This document shows positions 25,353-38,217 of a DNA stretch of 64,000 bases, piece by piece. Origin of the DNA: Hemicentrotus pulcherrimus (lineage: Eukaryota > Echinodermata > Echinoidea > Camarodonta > Strongylocentrotidae); assembly GCA_003118195.1 (NCBI GenBank), contig BEXV01000353.1, positions 201,314-265,313 of the forward strand, in the 5' to 3' direction. The notes below the pieces were generated by a model, which ran no database searches, was not told the origin of the DNA, and saw only the letters and a list, made by a program, of their open reading frames with translations. The position numbers were made by a program, and so were the translations under genes. Position 1 is the first letter of the stretch. Each line of letters opens with the position of its first letter.

Positions 25353-28300
25353 CACACATCTCAGTCGCTTCCTGATACCAATATGCACCATTTAAACTAT
25401 TTCTCTTCTCTGCTCACCTCTCCTCTCCTCTCCTCTCCTCCGCTCACACTCTCTACAGTCAACATTCATTACGCCTCTTCTTATCTTTCCAAGTAACTAT
25501 CTTTCAACTGAATAAGACATCTTTCCCCTAGGTGCGTCGGTCAATATTAGGTTAGGGTGTAAGTGTCAAGAGTTTGCCAGATAAAACCTCATGGGTAATT
25601 AAGAGTAACTATCAGCCCAGTTGGCTGTGATGGTATTGTATTAATGACTGCTTTGAGAGAAATAGTTGTTTTTATTCGCTCAAGGGAAGGTTAAAATTGT
25701 GCTATTTCCCGAGGCATGATACAATACTATTCACTTGAGCTAGGATCGAGGAATATGTTACCGCAATAGTTTCTCTCATATCGATTTGCCTATGTAGCAT
25801 TATAGAATCATTGAGACGATGTGATCATGAAGGATGTTAATTAATAATATCTCGTGCATGGCTTTTAACGCTATTGTCGACACCTGGGGTGCCAAGACTC
25901 GGTATCGAGACCAAAATCCCGAGACATTAAAAACTCGGCATGGAGACTGGTCTTGTTACATCACCATGATTACTGGTATAGTATTTAACTCAGTTACAAC
26001 GCAAACCCCACTCTGAACCGGTCGATTCTTTGCCAATATAGCCCGTTACACCGGTGTAGACCGACGCCACACCGACAACACAACGACCAACGTTTCACAT
26101 AACGACAAAATGGCCCACGATCGGTCGGTGTGGAGTCTGTCAGAAGGTGTGACTCGACTATCATGTTGTATTCAGATCGATCTGCTGTCGGTATGACTAA
26201 GGTACTAATGTGTTAGCAACCCCATTTTAATCACCTAAAATATGTAAAGACAGATTGACTTACCTGGGAGTGGAGGCTGAATGGAAAAGGGGAACTGCAT
26301 TTTATCCCCCGATGCATAACAAACCTCAATGTATATCACACCTGTGGGTATTAGACTAGGTCATGATTTTCAAATGATCACCTTAACTGCAGGTGGATCC
26401 ATTAATTTGATGCCAGTTCATGGTCAATTACATACGTAATTGAATTTACCCGTTAATTATTATGTGTCAGAGAACGGAATAAGAAATACATGATCATAAT
26501 AATTCTACCAGATGCTTGTGAATGTGCTTTTTCTTTTCCCCATGCCTCTGTGCGGTTAATTACTTTGGTATCAGTTTTTGTAGAAAAAGTTTTAGTTAGT
26601 TCAGTTGTGTTAATATTTAATAAGATGTAGAAATTCGATGACTATAACAAATAAACTAAAGCGTTATTTGGAAAAAGATCGTATCTTAACGTTGTGAGGT
26701 AGACCCGAAGAAAAGTAATTATATCAATCCATGTGAATTAATCAAACCGCACCGGAAACAGAAAATCAAGAACGTGTAAAAAACAGAACTAGGAGAGTGA
26801 TAATGAACGGGCGGTTTAATTAACTCAAATGTTCTTTCACGAGTGAGCACTGGAGAACAAAATATTGATTAAATTTACTGAGTAAAAGGTCCCTCCTGCC
26901 TTTCCTTCTGATTATGTTACTGACCGATTTAAAGTGAATGCATGTTTGAAGCATCATCTTGCTGTCTTGATTGTATTGAAATGCGAGTAAAAAACACAAG
27001 TCGGGGTGGTAATGTTAATCCTCTTGTTTTACTTCCGATTCAGTGACTACCTCAATGTGCCCTCCTATTTCGTTTTTAAGATTTGTGTCACTCTGCAGGC
27101 ATGGGGTGTGAATCTAAGGCACGTAACATTTTGTCAAAATATTTACCGTGTTTTTTACTTATGAATTTAAATTTGATTGTTTTGTTTGTTGGCGAAAGTA
27201 TTCCAATATCGAATATCTTGAGTTTTATTCATTCATCATCAGAGCGGCTCTTCTTGTTATGTATCCAATATTTGATTTCCTCGAATGGCTTGTCGGAGAT
27301 TGAGATTTTATGAAAGTCATGTCAGACAAGCGGCCTTGTGTAGCATTATTGCTTTTCTTCTATTCCCCCGTTCAAACCTTCTCCTATTGAGTATCTCACT
27401 CAGAAGGCTTCTTCGATTTCCACATTATGTGCCGAAAAGTGCAGGCGACTGGGCAACGCACCGTTGCTATGAGAAAAGGCAGTTTGTTTGCATAGATGTT
27501 GCCTGCCTTGTATTATGGAAATAATATGTGTGGACACCATCAGGTACTTGATGGTTGTTCGCAGCATATGGTTATGTCCCATTTATGATCTGACATCGTA
27601 TGATAATGGGTTCGGTGTGTGCGGTGGCCAAGTTTAAATCTAAGGCGAATACCTGGCGAACGCAGATTTCCTGTCACCGGTGCACACAATGTCTAGTTCG
27701 CTGGCCGATGAAGGCCTCCATATTGATCTATTTCAAGTCGACATAACACGTTCAGTTTTAAAATCCAACGACGTTATGATGGTAATCATATGAGACAACG
27801 AGTATGACAGCTGCAAGGCTGTCAAAATAATGATTAGAAGATTTGAAATTGAATGGTACAGATGAGGAACATCGCAAACTATTGATAGTAAAATACCGAA
27901 TTGTTGAGAGATTTACTGAGTTGAAAAGGCTTGTAAGCCTATTCGAATAGATGTTCAAATATCGATAGGAACATTTTGTAAAAAGGGTGTACGAATTAGG
28001 CTCAACTTCTACTAAAAAGGGCATTGTTTTGTATCACACTTTGCCGAGGATAGTTCGACCTCCATGAAATAATATTTGAATTTGTGCCGGCAGATTATAA
28101 ACTTAGTTGTGTATAAACAACTAGGCTAAAACAAATGGGAAGTGCATACAATGGCTTTTCCTTCACGATAAAATGCTGACGTAGATCGCATAGCTAAAAA
28201 TAAACTGGATATCTTATCATGTTCATAATATAAGAGTGTGAAGCCAGCTGAGATAAAAGCAACGAGTTAAGCGACTGATGGATGCCTTGACTTTCAGCCA

Positions 28301-28483
28301 CAGTTTTCATAAATTGACCATTACGATACATGACCTGGATAATGGGAGAAGAGCACTTTGAGAACGGCCAATAACCTGCCATTCGATGAATACTTCATGT
28401 GAGCAACGGTTATTACGGGGTTAACAGCGGATGAGAAAAGTTCAGAAAGGTGATTTAAACATAAATTTAACTTATAAAAGAGA

Positions 28484-28491
28484 GTAAGAAT

Positions 28492-28522
<31 letters not shown>

Positions 28523-28570
28523 GGGGAGGGGGTAAGAAGGAGATGGAGGAAAATAGAAAAAGAAAGAATG
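28484..28570. repeat. (GA)n microsatellite
   Basis: A purine run of AGAGAG with GGGGAGGGGG interruption lies within the intron. No coding support. Confidence 0.9.
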
Positions 28571-29902
28571 AATGGTGGAAATAAGGCTATAGTCATGAGA
28601 GCATGCTAAACTGAAAGAGGGGGAGAGAGAGTAGGCAATGTCTGAAGCATAATATTATAAAGAACACAAACGGATGAGTGATATAACCTGCCATAAACCC
28701 ACGATATCATCCACGCACACCCACACGCTCACGCACTCCCTCAAACATATCGTGATGATGGTATCCATGTCTCTAGCATACTGTAATCTGCTGAGAAAAC
28801 ATTAAAATGACATTGAGTAATGGGGAACGAGGGGCAGTGCTTCAGGGTGGTAAAATATTGCCCATCCATGACAATAACCCCCCCCCCCCCTCCGCGCCGC
28901 TTTTCGGGATGTATCAAACGTCCAGCCGAAAAGAATAGCGAATGGACTGACATGTTCATGTAAATATATATATAGAAGGTGTGATATTTTGATATTGAGA
29001 ATAAAACAGGCGGCTATCTAGCAACGAGGTATAGAAGAGAGTACTTGCCAATCCAATATCCATTACTGCAATCAGCCGATGGATGGACGGACGATCCACC
29101 AACCAACCAAGACTCTCAATTATTGATCGCATACACGCTAGCCAGGTGACACCAATACAAAACAGGAAGCGATGTGTCGAGGTCAGCATCTCCTTGGGTC
29201 ACATGATGTGGTCACGTGATCAACATGCATACATACATACATAATAATCAAAACATTCAGTCACATTGCTCAAAAGCGATGTTTAATTCCCCGTGTGTGC
29301 ATAATGTATACAGAGTGATTATGCAGATGTTTTTGAATGATTACATGTAAGCTTTCATCACAATACAATGCATGCTAAGATATCATCTAACTAAGATATT
29401 GACTTACTCGTGCTTTTTATGAAAGGTAGAAACTTCGAGTTGCAACATAGTCTGGTTGCTCTAGACGAGACGGTTGAGAATCATGCTGTGTAATAGGCAC
29501 TAAACTGTGCAAACACAATGTAAAGTTCCATGATCAAGTTAACCTTAAAACAAAGATTATGTCTTCAAACTTTCCACTAAGGATTGCGTTGGGTATGATA
29601 TTTGTCTTTTATCAAAGCAACTGTCGAAACAGTTACATTCTCGTTTGTAACTTTCGTTATTCTATTTTTAAATTCAAGAAAATGGAATGGGATAAAAACA
29701 TCCTAGCCCTGATAAAAAAGCATTCTGTTTAGATAATAAAGAAGTTAAAAAATAGTAATTCGTGTTAGTAAATATTATTATTGATGTGTTTGTAACAATT
29801 GATGATCAAAATACTATAATCAATATGCAATCTTCATAGGAAGATGACTAATTTTGTCATTCAAAATACATGTAACCCTGAAACTAACGCTCTCCCTCTT
29901 TC

Positions 29903-29903
29903 G

Positions 29904-29943
<40 letters not shown>

Positions 29944-30260
29944 TTCTTTTTTTCTCCCCCTCTTTTTTTTCTTTCTCCCTCTCTCTCTCACTCTCTTCCA
30001 TAACAATAATCTGGATTTATATTATATAGCTTAATACGATCCCGTTTTACAGATATTATTACCCCTGTCATTGGATTCTTCCACACACAATGTCCCCATT
30101 CCCTTTTTCTATTTAAAACAAAATCTCTGTCTGTCTGTCCCTCTCTCTCTCTCTCTTTCTCTCTCTCTTTGTTTCTCTCTCTCTCTCTCTGTGTCTCTGT
30201 CTCTCTCTCCCTCTCTCTCTCTCTGTGTCTCTGTCCCTCTCCTTCCCTCCTCTATCCTTT
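29903..30260. repeat. Two (CT)n-rich microsatellite blocks
   Basis: CT tracts at about 29907-29995 and 30122-30245 are separated by about 125 bases of ordinary sequence. The second contains TCTGTCTGTC and TGTGTCTCTG interruptions. Frames on both strands here are repeat products. Confidence 0.9.
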
Positions 30261-33200
30261 CTCTCTCTTGTCCTCACTGGACCGAGGGTAGTGTATACAC
30301 ATAGGATTCTCATCATTTCACAGCTTACATGACTGAGCCTGCATGGCTTGAGACTCGGTCGCCATTACTGATTTGAGTCGCTTTCACTGTGTCGTCATAA
30401 GACTAGGAACCTCGGCACCAAGCAAGACTTTTCAAATTAAAATGATTCACATCGGTCAATGACATGGAACATTATCCCATTGCAAGCCAGTTAGGCCAAT
30501 TCACAAAAGCTTTAGATGGGTAATTGAGATACAATGTGCGTTATGAATCTTCCTTCTTTGATACTGAACTTTACCTTTAAATGCCAATTGCAGAGGACCA
30601 TAATAATTATAAGCCACAATATATTCACCCCATACATTAAATTATCAAACTGCGATTGTTAATTTGGCAATGCATGAATAGTAAGGGAATACAATTAATT
30701 CGGTTACTTTCAGAATTCATAGCACCCGATAACATGATTTATGAAGCAATGAATTTTGAGATTTTATATATCATAATGAAACTTAAAATCTGAAGACAAA
30801 ATAAAGCAGGGCGATATGGAAAACATTTTATTGAAATTGAATTATTCATATGGGAATTTAGCCATTTTATTGGCACATCGGGATTGTAATTGTTTTCAAA
30901 TGGACAAATTTGTACATTGTAATGGATGTTTCATATTGCGTGATAAAGACTGCGCAGAGAGTTTTTTCGTTATTTTTTATCAATCAATTTTTATAGTCAA
31001 TGTTCAGAATTCGTGTCCCGTTTACAAGTAATTGTATTATCACTAACTATTGTAGTTGTTTATGCGCATGGATATTTTTACAGGAAAGATAATTTTGTGT
31101 TGGGCATATTGTGACATTCACTCTATATCATAAAGCATGATTCGACACATTGATTTTAATTAACTGTTCCCAACGTTAAGATATTTTCTTGTGAAACCAC
31201 CCCGTCTGTTCTTCACCGAACCTACAGAATATGTCATAGCTCCAACGTCTTCTGCAAGCCGACCTTTCAACAAGACCAGACGAGCCGAATTAATTAGCAA
31301 TTTCTTCGTAGTCCAGACTCCAGAGAATAACCAATCGGAACAAACTTCTCATGCCATCTCGGCAAAAGCCGGGCTAATAATAATTGTCAGAGCAATGCAG
31401 CCCTTTCCTTATACAAAAAGGCGCTCTATGTAGGAATTCAATAGCATTACAAGCAGTAGTAGAAGTAGTAGGCCTACATCAAATTGTGTATTGTTATAAT
31501 CATTTTTTGTAAATCTCTAAAAGTTGTGCATATTGTAGTGTGTAGATTTGACTTTTTAATATCTTCTAAAATGATACATAGCACATGTATATAATTATGT
31601 AATATTTCTTTCTATGCGGGCATTTGATTTTAAGTACTAAGTTTAAGTGTAATTACTTCATGCATCAGGAAGCCATTTTCAATTATTATTTTGTGTTTCA
31701 ACACTGTATAATTCACACAAATTCACACAAATTATACGGCCCACACACTTCTTTTTAGACAAGATTACTGTCAAAATGCATTAAGGAGAGAAAAATAGAT
31801 TGGTCACTTCAGCTGTTCAAACGATTGAAGCTTCGAAAAGTTCTTTTTAGGAAGCCTAAACTTTTACATTTGCTCACGTTTCAAAACATGTTTAATTGAT
31901 TGCCGGCCTAAATGACACTGAAATTGATGAACCAGTGTTTTTGCAAGAAAACATTTCAGAGGAAGAAAATGTCTCTACGAATAACAGATTCACTCTAGAA
32001 AAGATGACAAGATAGTATGTAAACACAGCTCAATCTTCGAATGGTTTTCAAAGGTCCCATAGACACATTTGACAAGCAAACTCTATAATCTTGATTATGA
32101 ATTAGTGTATATGGGATAGGTTGCCGCTATGCTCTCCGTCTCGGGATATATTGAAGTAAATAATTTATCTGTTGAATGTCGCATTGGCCCCACTTGTGTT
32201 ACTCGTATAGAGAGAGATTCGCCTTCTGAGATGACCGCTGTGTAGCTACCATGTAAATTCATTCCATTAGTGCATTATGCCGTGAAATTGACTGTCTATC
32301 TTAGCTTCTGCAGAGGAAGAAAATTTGCGAATAAGTCACCATACAGCAGTATACCAAAAAAGAGCGCGTTTGAAACCTGATTTTGAAGAGGTAGGGAAAG
32401 AGGCCATCTTTAAGGCGGATGGAAGAGAGGGTTAAAATGATCCTATAAAGAGACATTGTTCGACTACCTCCTTGTGTGATTTTCCCCCTTCAATAACGAA
32501 TTATCAAAAAATTCTGTAGATTTGTGACCATAATTTGTAAACTCCCTCGAGAGACCAATGCCAGTAAGCAGTCAGAGCAAACATTGGCATGAACGGCCTG
32601 CCATAGTTAAGTCCAACTTAAAGTCAATATTAGTTTAGTGTGAAACACCCCTCCCCCCCTCCCCCGGGGGGATTATAGCAGGGGAAGATTATGCAACATC
32701 AAAGAGGGATGCACTAAATTATGTTGATAGAAAAAAATGGAGGTCGGGGGATGACGGTGACGAAATTTATATTAAAAAATCTTTCACAAAGCAATGTGTG
32801 AAAAGAAAGATACAGAGGATGTAAAGGCCGAGTGTCGGGGAAATCCTGATAATGATAGGGGAAACTGGCGAAACAAATGTGATAGAATAAGATAAGGTAA
32901 CGGTGAAAGAAGCAAAAAGAGGTACAGAGCTTCAGGAGACGAGGCCTTGTTTGGATTACTCAACATCGTATGTTTATAAATACGGAAGAAATAAAGAGAA
33001 GGGGATTGAAACAGAACAGGGCACGATCATTCCATGTTTGTTCATGTGTTTCTAATTTCTTGACGAGATACCAAATTAAGTTTATTAGTACCGACATCTT
33101 GAATAAGCCTCGGGATTCGTTCAACGCGTTGCATGTCTTGAGTGAGCGTTTCTATGCTCGCTCGTCATTCCCTATCCTAATTATTGTTGGGAAGCTAGTT

Positions 33201-33599
33201 TATATACACAGACTCTTCTCAGTTATATTATGTAAGACAGGGTTTGAACTAGTCATGTTGTAGACAACCTTATATGTACTGTTCTTTTCTGTAATACTGG
33301 GAAGTTGGGTAAGGATTCACTTTTGACACAATTTAATTTTTGTGACACTGGTATTAAAAAGCGTTTCTAAACTACCTCATGTGTACGTTTAACTCCATGC
33401 CTATCAATACATTTTTTTAATATCATCAGTAACTCGCTTCTGTGGAGAAGCATGGATCCAGCTTAAGATTGCGCAAGTCATGAAAGGGGTTGGGTGTAGT
33501 CTCACTCTATTTAGGTGAAATGCGAATTAACAGAGCAACCGATTAGGGGTATTATCATTATCTTCTTTTTCACGACGTCCCCTCCCTCCCTCGATCTAT

Positions 33600-33712
33600 A
33601 CGTCCGTCATTCTATCCGTCCGTCCTTCTCTCCTTCAAGTTCCCCATTTTTCATCGTTAACTTTTTAAGGGAACATGTTCCTGGTACCCCCTTCATATAA
33701 CTACGCCACTAT
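33600..33712 (-). mobile_element. hAT-like element end fragment
   Basis: On the minus strand AGTGGCGTAGTTATATGAAG leads into GGGGGTACCAGG. It shares its first dozen bases with the ends at 12.54 and 17.70 kb. The internal part and opposite end are not recognised. Confidence 0.35.
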
Positions 33713-35123
33713 TATGTATATTCTAATCAGTTTTTATATTACTTTTAATATGAGAAATCAGACTTGCCGACGAAATAGGAAAGACATATACATGTGAATC
33801 GTCATGATACTTCAAGATTCACAGAATATCTAATATAGCTGTGGTTTGAATCGCAAAATATTATTTCTATTCATCTAATTATTTTCCACCTCACATTTCC
33901 CGTGATTCAATATTTACCAGGCGTGCTCCGAAATTCAAAGCCGTAATATCCAGCAAAGTGCAAACCAATACTCGATATCAATACTGAATTCAGAATGAAT
34001 AGTTCGCATTAAAAACATGTCTACCAAAGACTAAAATCATTTCGTATGTTAAAGTTTCACTGTTTGTTTTTTGGGGGGAGCAAATTGTAGCATACATAAA
34101 TAATATGGAAAGATGTATTTGGCATCCTCAGAATGAATGTACCGTCAGCTTGATTAACCCGAGATTCTGGAAAAATATTTAAGTCCATCGTCACCCAGTG
34201 ATCTCCATCCATCAAAAACGTAGACGAAATGAATCGCGGCTAGCTGGTCCATACACGTTTTCTCAATGTTTCCCAGCACAAAGCAGGCTTCTGAAAATAA
34301 AAATTGAGTAATAACACAACTCAGCTCTGGTATAGTGCATATAATATTTATTAATGTTTCTATGCGCTTCCAAAGAGCTTTGGATTTATTACCTCGGCTC
34401 GGGCTATGATTGAGATTTCCATAATAGATTTTCACCGCCTTCCACTTCGCAATGTGCTTTGTATCGAGAAAAAAAAGGCGTGATTTTTAATTCAATCATG
34501 AATTATTCTCCGATAAATCCCATAGGTACACTTTCAGGAAACAATTTTCACGAAGTCGATCTAATACATGTATTACAATCCGTCTATCTTGGTTGCTTTA
34601 TGGATTGACTATACTGTACTTGGATATCATGTGTGATATAATAAATGAAATAATTTCATTACCTGCAGGGAAACAACAGTTTCTTTAAAACAATAACCAA
34701 CAAAGGACAGCCAATGTACCAACTAATGTACCAACCAGTTATGACCCAGAATCTTTTCTTAGACCTGATTTTTTTCACAGAAAGTACACATTTTGTATTA
34801 CTTTATCTTCATTTTTGATAAAGATAAAGCAAATATTACAACAAAAACAACAACAATTTATTGTGTCATGTTTAGGGAGCAAAACGTTATGGATCGTGAA
34901 TCAGACTCCGATCACCATTTTTTTTTTAAAACGCTGAATGTTGAGATATTTTGTTGGTAACATGCATGTTTTCATTTCTTCTCGCTTAAAAACTCGAGTA
35001 CCCAGAAAGACACGGATATAATTCGTCTTAACAAAAAAATACTGATTTCAGTATCGCTACAGTCATGATGCCTAGCTATATTGAATAACCAGCAGTACTG
35101 TATTTCATTTGTTATCATTGCAG
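33713..35123. other. End of intron 1, no further feature
   Basis: AT-rich sequence with short direct repeats such as ATGTACCAACTAATGTACCAACC near 34716. No exon recognised before the acceptor at 35123. Confidence 0.45.
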
Positions 35124-35346
35124 ATGTGATGCCAAGTGAGACATGTGGGTATATCGTGGAAAGAGGTGATCAATTTAAGTTGAGCTCCGTTGGTGATCCA
35201 GCACCCGACATTACAACCAGTGACCAGGCGGTGGCTACCTAAGTACCTTCATATCCAGCCGGTGTCGACTGTGAAATCTCCTTTAGAACCACACCAGACA
35301 AAAGGTTTTTCATGAGGATTACTCATTTCCAGCTCGAGCTCTCAGC
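35124..35346 (+). CDS. CUB-LDLa-TM protein, exon 2 (first half of CUB-like domain, with in-frame TAA)
   Basis: Acceptor TTATCATTGCAG at 35123 and donor GC|GTGAGTA bound 223 nt, phase 1 in and phase 2 out. The frame begins YVMPSETCGYIVERGDQF and gives the first two CUB cysteines (TCGYI and AGVDCEISF), ending RITHFQLELSA. The next exon then supplies the third cysteine in QCQND. A TAA at 35240-35242 interrupts this frame between SDQAVAT and VPSYPAG, at codon 78 of the joined gene. Downstream of the TAA the domain continues normally in the same frame. There is thus a single nonsense codon and no frameshift. It may be a sequencing error, a null allele or a real pseudogenising change. The C1-C2 distance is longer than in typical CUBs. 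Confidence 0.65.
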
Positions 35347-35671
35347 GTGAGTATATCGTTAATTAATTAAATCAAATCAAATTAAAATCAGGTGATAAAA
35401 TATTAAGTGTAAAAAACATATAAAACAATCAGTGACAGACTTGTGTTGTAAACAAAAGTGACAGGATTATGAATAGCACAAAAGGGTTTGTGGGAAATGA
35501 CCCATTGAAAATTAAACGTATAGGCCTTTACAAATATAATTGTTTTTATGTTTATACTTATCAGTATACTTTTATCGGTGTAAACCTCTCCACTTATAAT
35601 TACAAAATAATCTCAATCAATTAAAGTTGATCCTAATGATTATGAAATTGAAAAATGAAGATGAAAACCCA

Positions 35672-36975
35672 TATATCTATCTATCTTTATTCTATAGCTT
35701 GGAGGCCGCTGGGGCGAAAATAAAATGGACCTTGATACGCAAGTTCTCCATAACTTTCTGTCTGCGTCCACTGCTTGATGTTATTGGTCTATCTCCTAGT
35801 TGGTCTGTCCTATCTTTCTTCTCCCATTAGTTCCTCCTTGCAAGATGGTGCTTGCCAATTAAGCTGTTCTCCTATCTACTTACATGCCCAAACCACTGCA
35901 GCTGTCTTCTTTTCACAATAATGTTTTTTTTTTGTAATGTTCTTTATTGTGTTCATTCAATACATCAAATCAAATCATGCATGTACTTCTGTGTTACATT
36001 ATAATCATTCAATACATCAAATCTAATCATACATGTTCATCTGTGTTACGTTATATCATTCAATACATAACATCGATTCATACATTATAACATAATGGGG
36101 AAAAAAAACCCGCACAGAGTATAATCAATCTTAGTAATATCGAATGAAGATAAAAGTTATTCTGCCACCCCCCCTCTCCCATACTAAAACAACAAACACA
36201 AAACAAAAAACAGAAAACAAAACAAACAAAAACAAAAACAAAAAAAAAATGTGATGAGGTGATCGTGATTATCTCTCGCACTTTCTCGTTGGACTTGCAG
36301 AATCGTACTCATACAATTCATCTCAAAAGCATTGATTCGCTTTTCCCATCTCAGCATTCAGACACCGTGTTTCGAAGCCATATCAAAAGACTGATGTTGC
36401 CAGAGAGCTCTCGGCAGCCTCAATCTAGATGTCATTATGATGTTCCTTTCATTCCAAAATGGTTTCAGACTTGTGAGGGCAGATGTGACCCAAGTTTGCT
36501 GACCCATGATAATTGAAATGATCAAAGCTTTGAAGCTGTTCTCTTCCAATATTAAATGTTCTATTCTCATCGCAACCGTCTTTAGAATCTTGCTCTTCCT
36601 CATCACTGATTTCCATGCCAAGTTGCATTTTCTTCCAGTCGTCTAGTCAGGGAACTGAGCTTATCTTTTGTCCCACCAATCTGGTCGACGTCATCTTCTA
36701 CCTATGCTGACCAAAACTGACTGATCCCTCAAAATCGTCAGGAGCTTCTGTCACGATATTTTCAAAGAAAATTGTAAAGATGATGTGTGAAAGAAAACAA
36801 CCTTGCCTGACGCCAACTTTGGTAAAGGAAACCAATCACTAGACTCATCTCCGTGTCAGACAGCACTGTGATATGCCTTGTACAGTGCCTCGATTGCATT
36901 CCATTTGCTGACGTTAGGCTTGCGAAGAATCTCTATCATTCCATCATGACATGAACGGTCGAATATTTTCTTGAA
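35672..36975 (-). mobile_element. Decayed LINE fragment, minus strand, in intron 2
   Basis: Read on the minus strand, the sequence gives a broken reverse-transcriptase tail. From 36970 downward it reads TFKKIFDRSCHDGMIEILRK and then EALYKAYHSAV. After several stops comes the frame 36621-36358 with TSALTSLKPFWNERN and MTSRLRLPRAL. A further piece includes the RRQLQWFGHVSR block near 35880-35845. It ends in AATAAAGATAGATAGATATA near 35672-35693, a 3' tail. These are the palm, thumb and C-terminal blocks of RTE/Jockey-type LINE proteins. Multiple stops and frameshifts make it inactive. An unrelated stretch (about 35915-36255) splits it. Confidence 0.8.
35915..36255 (-). mobile_element. Polyadenylated retroinsertion nested in the decayed LINE
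   Basis: On the minus strand this stretch starts T-rich (36175-36250) and continues through about 2.5 tandem copies of a roughly 55-bp unit, GATGTATTGAATGATTATAA and variants. It ends in ACACAATAAAGAACATTAC followed by an A11 tract (35925-35937). A polyadenylation signal just before poly-A indicates a reverse-transcribed insert. It separates two consecutive blocks of the surrounding LINE protein. Source and exact boundaries are unknown. Confidence 0.5.
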
Positions 36976-37171
36976 AGTCTATGATGAAAATAATGATAAT
37001 AAAAACGAGAATGGTGATTAAACAAGATCTTCATTATTATCTGTTAATTTACATAATCATAATACATGGAGTGGATTGACCTTCCTGCAGTTGTTGCTGA
37101 TTGATGATCATGGTATTATTGAGCATTTTAATAATAATAATAATCATTGATAATGAATGTTTTTGTTTCAG

Positions 37172-37398
37172 CCAATGTCAAAATGACGCTCTATTACTGT
37201 ACGATGGTTCAAGCTCCAGCGAGGGTCAGCTGGTGAATAACATAAGTCCTAACGGATTATGTGGACTAACTTTGTCACTACCAAACTACTTCTATTCCAA
37301 AGGCAACGACGTGACAGTGAGATTTAAAACCAATGAGAGAAATAACAGCTATAGTGGTTTTGTGATGCTGCTAACCCCTTACCGGCTTCCAGCTGATG
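37172..37398 (+). CDS. CUB-LDLa-TM protein, exon 3 (second half of CUB domain)
   Basis: Acceptor TTTTTGTTTCAG and donor G|GTAAGT give 227 nt, phase 2 in and phase 1 out. The product reads QCQNDALLLYDGSSSSEGQL, then LCGLTLSL, DVTVRFKTNER and SYSGFVMLLTPYRLPADG. C-x-ND-x-LLLYDG, the fourth cysteine in CG, VRFKT and the SYSGF ending are the hallmark blocks of a CUB domain. Such domains bind proteins or glycans outside the cell, often with calcium. Cysteines three and four are in this exon. The exon is intact. Confidence 0.85.
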
Positions 37399-38091
37399 GT
37401 AAGTATGACGTCACAATAAAGACGTATGCCCGCTGCGCCGCATGAGGCGCCATTGGTTTGACGAAGGGCTGCGTCAGAAGAGGCTGCTGCGGTCGTTGAC
37501 GTACCATGTCAGAGTTGCATCGTTATAACAAATGCACAGGGCTGTGTACAAATTGGGTGCATTACTGGCGCATGTAGGCCTACTTGGTATACTTCATAAA
37601 TTTGATTAGCGCCCTAACGCAATCTAAACAACGCATCGTCTACGACAGGCGTATATCAAGTATGTCATAATACACACACATAAAGTGAGGGAAAACGTTA
37701 CACTAAATATTGTTGGAGGCAATCATTTCAGTATTTTCCCTTGTTCCAAAATCATATCGAGTTGACACACTCAAATGTTCTAGAAGTACTCTTTAAATTT
37801 TCTAAAAGTGTTCTTTGTATTGCTGGTAACTTAAGAGTCTCACTAAAACCAATGAAATAAGAAATGTGTTTGTTCTATATCAAAGTCCCCATGTTATGAT
37901 CGTACCCGTGGAGAGGCATCATGCCGTACATTCTCAATCAAACTCAAATACTCGTCACCCCCTTGGCATGTTGAACAAAATACCGTGTAACTTTCTTTTT
38001 AATAAATATAAAATAATTATAATCACCTAACCAGATTGTTTGCTTTATCATAAAATATTCATTCTCATTTCTTTTTCTTTTTTTACTGCAG

Positions 38092-38217
38092 GAGCGAACT
38101 GCACAGAGGAAGAAATGACGTGTAAACTGAGTGGGAAATGCTTCACTAAAGATGCATACTGCAACAGTGTAAACCAATGTGAAGATTCGTCAGACGAACC
38201 GGGTCTCACTGCATGCC
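38092..38217 (+). CDS. CUB-LDLa-TM protein, exon 4 (LDL receptor class A module)
   Basis: Acceptor TTTTTTTACTGCAG and donor C|GTAAGA give 126 nt, phase 1 to phase 1, a symmetric module exon as usual for extracellular domains. The product, ANCTEEEMTCKLSGKCF then YCNSVNQCEDSSDEPG and LTAC, has the six cysteines and the acidic C-x-DxSDE calcium-binding motif of an LDLa repeat. The usual CDG-x-x-DC is replaced by CNSVNQC, so one typical calcium ligand position is altered. It directly follows the CUB domain. Confidence 0.85.

Larger units (their letters stand above)
10644..35123 (+). other. Intron 1 (about 24.5 kb) of the CUB-LDLa-TM gene
   Basis: It runs from donor GTAAGT at 10644 to acceptor TTATCATTGCAG at 35123. 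No further CUB, LDLa or other extracellular exon was recognised inside it. Contents listed separately are a TA-flanked MITE, hAT-like ends, a tandem repeat with histone-like hairpins, a minisatellite and several microsatellites. The remaining stretches (11.8-12.5, 12.6-17.4, 17.7-21.8, 22.7-24.7, 25.4-28.4, 28.6-29.9 and 30.3-33.6 kb) are AT-rich with no gene seen. Confidence 0.5.

Noticed and set aside
31191..31433. 80-codon frame of somewhat higher GC in intron 1
   Set aside because: Begins with GTG and has no recognisable similarity or splice sites; could be conserved non-coding sequence but nothing supports a protein.
35226..35275. Alternative reading frame of CUB exon 2 that avoids the TAA (GGGYLSTF)
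   Set aside because: It stops within 50 bases and loses the second CUB cysteine; the TAA frame restores normal CUB sequence on both sides.
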